Below are positions 60,958-64,000 of a stretch of 64,000 bases of DNA, piece after piece. Below the pieces are notes generated by a model. It was not told the origin of the DNA and ran no database searches. It saw nothing but the letters and a program-made list of their open reading frames with translations. The position numbers and the translations under genes were made by a program. Numbering within the stretch: the first letter of the stretch is position 1; the number at the start of each line of letters is the position of its first letter. The stretch lies in contig NC_135253.1 in assembly GCF_964204865.1 (NCBI RefSeq), forward strand, positions 20,062,001-20,126,000. The letters are read 5' to 3'. This stretch comes from Styela clava. Its lineage: Eukaryota > Chordata > Ascidiacea > Stolidobranchia > Styelidae.

Positions 60958-61437
60958 ATACTTTCGCGAGATGAAGTTACAAAACAATAAATAAAATGAT
61001 GTCCACGGTTTGGAAAATTTGTGTAGGCTTCAAAATATACGTTTGGTCAGTTCCGACAACTCATTCTGTCGCAACTTTCAACAGTGCATACACGTCAGAT
61101 TATTGGCGTTTCGTTTTGCCACATTTCGACGGTGTTTCGTTAGAGTTTTCTTGTACATATTAACTCAAGAAATTTATAGCACGATCCAAAATTCCAAGGA
61201 ACTTACAGAATGCGAAACAGCCAGCAGCAAGAGAACATAATTCCAAACGTGTTTATTTTTTATTCCAGATATATTATATTCTTAAATGCAGTGTTGATAT
61301 TTTTAAAATTGCTGTATCTGCACTTCAACTCCCAAGAACATTAGTAACTTAACAAGGCAGTTACGTTAATTTTCTTAGTCACCACAAGTAATAGATTTCA
61401 TTGGTACTTTATTAAGTAAAGTTTTCTCTCATTCGTT

Positions 61438-61577
61438 AGCTTTGCGCATTGGCAGTATCGTAACAATCAGGATTATCCGAGGTGCGATTATTGCTAGTTG
61501 AAAACTATTACCAATACCCCGCCCTGATGATGCAAACGCATCGCCTGTGGCAATTTCTGAAGGGTTCTGTGGAACCT
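61438..61577 (+). pseudogene. U4: U4 snRNA copy 28, k-turn broken
   Basis: 5' end GCGCATTGGCAG for GCGCAGTGGCAG, and AACAATCAGGATTATCC for AACCAATGAGGATTATCC, which loses one base and the k-turn G. Sm site and 3' hairpin are intact. Confidence 0.82.
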
Positions 61578-62048
61578 ATCCTATTGCGAAATGAAATGAC
61601 AAAACAATAAATTAGATGATGTCCATGGTTTGGAAAATTTGTGTAGGCTTTCAAATATATGTTTGGTGAGTTCCGTCATTTAATTCCGTCGCAACTTTAA
61701 AAGGGCATACTCGTCAGATTATTGGCTCCCCGTGTTGCCATCTTGCGGCGGTGTTTCATTAGAGTTCTCATGTACTCATCATACTAACTCAGGAAAGTCC
61801 CAAGAAACATACAGAATGCGAAACAGCCAGCGGCAAAAAATCATAATTCCAAACATGTTTGTTTATTTTCTCATTCTAGATATATTATATTCTTAAACGC
61901 AGTGTTATTATTTCAAAAATTGCTTTATCTGTTCTTCCACTTCCAGGAACATTAGTAACCTATCAAAACACTTACGTTAATTTGCTTAGTCACCACAAGT
62001 AATAGATTTCAATGGTACATCAATAGGTAAAGTTTAGTCTTATTCGTG

Positions 62049-62189
62049 AGCTTTGTTCAGTGGCAGTATCGTAACCAATGAGGTTTATCCGAGGTGCGAT
62101 TATTGCTAGTTGAAAACTATTACCAATACCCCGCCCTGGTGATGTAATTGCATCGCCTGTGGCAATTTCTGAAAGTTTCTGCGCAACCT
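62049..62189 (+). ncRNA. U4: U4 variant, GTTCAG type, copy 29
   Basis: AGCTTTGTTCAGTGGCAG at the 5' end, halfway between consensus and the GTTCTG type of copies 12 and 15. k-turn and Sm site intact; 3' hairpin AAGTTTCTGCGCAACCT. Followed by a type III spacer. Confidence 0.8.
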
Positions 62190-62662
62190 ATACTTTTGCA
62201 AATTACCTTAATGTCTATTGTTTTGAAAATTATGTTTAATTTTCCGAGTCTATGTCAAACAAATTGCGACAACTTTACAAATTACTGCTGGCAATGCACT
62301 CCGCAGTAAGTTATCCCTCCAACAAAATTATGACCGATCCACTGGCTGCCTTTATTGCCACCTTGCGGCGTTGTTTCATTAAAGTTCTCATGTACTCATC
62401 ATACTAACTCACGAAAGGGTCAAGAAACTTACAGAATGCGAAACAGCCAACGGCAAAAGAACATAATTCCAAACGTGTTTATTTTCTTATTCCAGATGTA
62501 TTATATTCTTAAATGCAGTGTTAATATTTTAAAATTGCTTTATCTGTACTTCAACTCCCAAGAACATTAGTAGCCTAACACGACAGTTCGTTAATTTTCT
62601 TAGTCACCACAAGTAATAGATTTTATTGGTACATCAATAGGTAAAGTTTTCTCTCATTCATT

Positions 62663-62804
62663 AGCTTTGCGCAGTGGCAGTATCGTAACCAATGAGGATT
62701 ATCCGAGGTGCGATTATTGCTAGTTGAAAACTATTACCAATACCCCCGCCCTGGTGATGCATTCGCATCGCCTGTGGCAATTTCTGAAGGGTTCTGTGGA
62801 ATCT
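62663..62804 (+). ncRNA. U4: U4 snRNA gene, copy 30
   Basis: Consensus 5' half with GATTATCC allele; one extra C (TACCCCCGCC); 3' hairpin GGGTTCTGTGGAATCT has a G-U pair. Confidence 0.88.
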
Positions 62805-63283
62805 ATACTCTCGCGAAATGAAATGACAAAACAATAAATTAGATGATGTCCATGGTTTAGAAAATTTGTGTAGGCTTTCAAATATATATTTGGTCAGTTC
62901 CGACATTTAATCCTGTCGCAACTTTCAACAGTGCATACACGTCAGATTATTGGCTCCCCGTGTTGCCACCTTGCGGCGGTGTTTCATTAGAGTTCTCATG
63001 AACATTTTAACTCAAGAAATTTATAGCACGATCCAAAATTTCAGGAAACTTGAAGAATGCGAAACAGCCAGCGGCAAAAAAACATAGGTCCAAACGTGTT
63101 AATTTTCTTATTCCAGATATATTATATTCTTAAATGCAGTGTTAATATTTTAAAATTACTTTATCTGTACTTCAACTCCCAAGAACATTAGTAGCCTAAC
63201 ACGACAGTTCGTTAATTTTCTTAGTCACCACAAGTAATGAATTTCATTGGTACTTTAATAAGTAAAGTTTTCTCTCATTCATT

Positions 63284-63424
63284 AGCTTTGCGCAGTGGCA
63301 GTATCGTAACCAATGAGGTTTATCCGAGGTGCGATTATTGCTAGTTGAAAACTATTACCAATACCCCGCCCTGGTGATGTAATCGCATCACTTGTGGCAA
63401 TTTCTGAAGGGTTCTGTGGAACCT
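63284..63424 (+). ncRNA. U4: U4 snRNA gene, copy 31
   Basis: Consensus with GTTTATCC allele, Sm site and 3' hairpin; only CATCACTTGTGG differs in the central stem. Candidate functional gene. Confidence 0.93.
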
Positions 63425-63906
63425 ATACTTTCGCGAGATGAAGTTACAAAACAATAAATAAAGTGATGTCCACGGTTTGGAAAATTTGTGTAGGCTTCAA
63501 AATATACGTTTGGTCAGTTCCGACAACTCATCCTGTCGCAACTTTCAACAGTGACTACACGTCAGATTATTGGCTTTTCGTTTTGCCACATTTCGACGGT
63601 GTTTCGTTAGAGTTTTCTTGTACATATTAACTCAAGAAATTTATAGCACGATCCAAAATTCCAAGGGACTTACAGAATGCGAAACAGCCAGCAGCAAGAG
63701 AACATAATTCCAAACGTGTTTATTTTTTTTATTCCAGATATATTATATTCTTAAATGCAGTGTTGATATTTTTAAAATTGCTGTATCTGCACTTCAACTC
63801 CCAAGAACATTAGTAACCTAACAAGGCAGTTACGTTAATTTTCTTAGTCACCACAAGTAATAGATTTCATTGGTACTTTAATAAGTAAAGTTTTCTCTCA
63901 TTCATT

Positions 63907-64000
63907 AGCTTTGCGCAGTGGCAGTATCGTAACCAATGAGGATTATCCGAGGTGCGATTATTGCTAGATGAAAACTATTACCAATACCCCGCCCTGGTGA
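63907..64000 (+). ncRNA. U4: U4 snRNA gene, copy 32, cut by window edge
   Basis: Consensus 5' part with GATTATCC allele; TTGCTAGATGAAAAC in stem I. The last 47 nt lie beyond the window, showing that the array goes on. Confidence 0.92.

Larger units (their letters stand above)
28620..64000 (+). repeat. tandem array of U4 snRNA genes, about 620-bp units
   Basis: Head-to-tail units each hold a PSE-like promoter, a U4 RNA gene of about 141 bp and about 480 bp of spacer. U4 starts lie at 29009, 29634, 30264, 32055, 32525, 33152, 33781, 34588, 35210, 45400, 46018, 46630, 47241, 47864, 48479, 49089, 49712, 50038, 50569, 51192, 51813, 52435, 53148, 53863, 54437, 55040, 60817, 61438, 62049, 62663, 63284 and 63907. 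Usual spacing is 603-630 bp. Exceptions come from insertions (30595, 35477, 55081), deletions (326 bp at 49712) and small additions (713-715 bp at 52435 and 53148). Three spacer types can be told apart: type I (TTCGTTTTGCCACATT, CAGCAGCAAGAGAACATAA), type II (GACATTTAATCCTGTCGC, CAAAAAAACATAGGTCC) and type III (TTTATTGCC..TTGCGGCGTTG, preceded by AACAAATTG(A/C)GACAACTTTA). The array enters at about 28620 and leaves the window. Confidence 0.95.

Noticed and set aside
29833-61240. Recurring 60-76 codon frames in the array spacers (for example at 29833, 34781, 45622, 49282, 52006, 61010), all with SSDNSSCRNFQQCIHVRLLAF
   Set aside because: They recur because the spacer repeats. Stops and shifts vary between units, no start context or splice signal is kept, and they overlap no promoter. 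By-product of the repeat.
28620-64000. CRISPR-like regular repeats
   Set aside because: The unit is about 620 bp with an snRNA gene inside, the DNA is from an animal genome, and there is no short-repeat/spacer pattern or cas gene.

Overview
This is animal nuclear DNA. It is AT-rich, with GT-AG introns, a cyclic-nucleotide-gated HCN-type channel, a forkhead gene, metazoan-type snRNA promoters and many DNA transposons, LINEs and LTR elements. The species cannot be read from the sequence. A marine invertebrate (possibly a tunicate) is only a guess.

Left part (about 1-15 kb): a plus-strand HCN channel gene has eight shared exons (6092-11736) and up to three alternative first exons (1575, 4353, 5717), all ending in the same phase. 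Its pore carries GYS where HCN and K+ channels carry GYG. Tail to tail with it, 345 bp away, lies a minus-strand forkhead transcription factor gene (14892 down to 12082) in four exons, with an EH1-like Groucho-binding motif. Introns of both genes carry MITEs of the same families.

Middle (about 15-28.5 kb): roughly 9 kb of AT-rich DNA in which I see no convincing gene, then a divergent inverted U4 snRNA copy (24961-25106), then a decayed ZMYM1-like hAT transposon with perfect 8-bp target duplications (25431-28470).

Right part (about 28.6-64 kb): the main feature is a tandem array of U4 snRNA genes. At least 32 plus-strand copies are spaced about 620 bp apart, and the array runs off the right edge. 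Many copies look functional: 5' stem-loop k-turn, U6-pairing regions, Sm site, 3' hairpin, and a TCACC-type PSE about 59 bp upstream. Others are truncated or mutated. Three spacer types alternate to make a higher-order repeat of about 1.84 kb, and the U4 5' loop exists as two alleles (GTTTATCC and GATTATCC).

The array is broken by insertions. (1) A non-autonomous hAT at 30595-31770. (2) A 9.5-kb inverted-repeat-bounded insert at 35477-44954 that itself contains an LTR retrotransposon (37305-44466, TSD CTTAC), inside whose reverse transcriptase sits a pogo/Tigger-like transposon (39089-42026, TSD TA) with an apparently intact, intron-containing transposase. (3) A nearly complete Tx1/L1-like LINE at 55081-60223, inserted inside a U4 gene in the k-turn loop with a 14-bp target duplication. 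The most unusual points are the U4 array with its higher-order structure, the LINE inside U4, and the GYS channel with alternative first exons.
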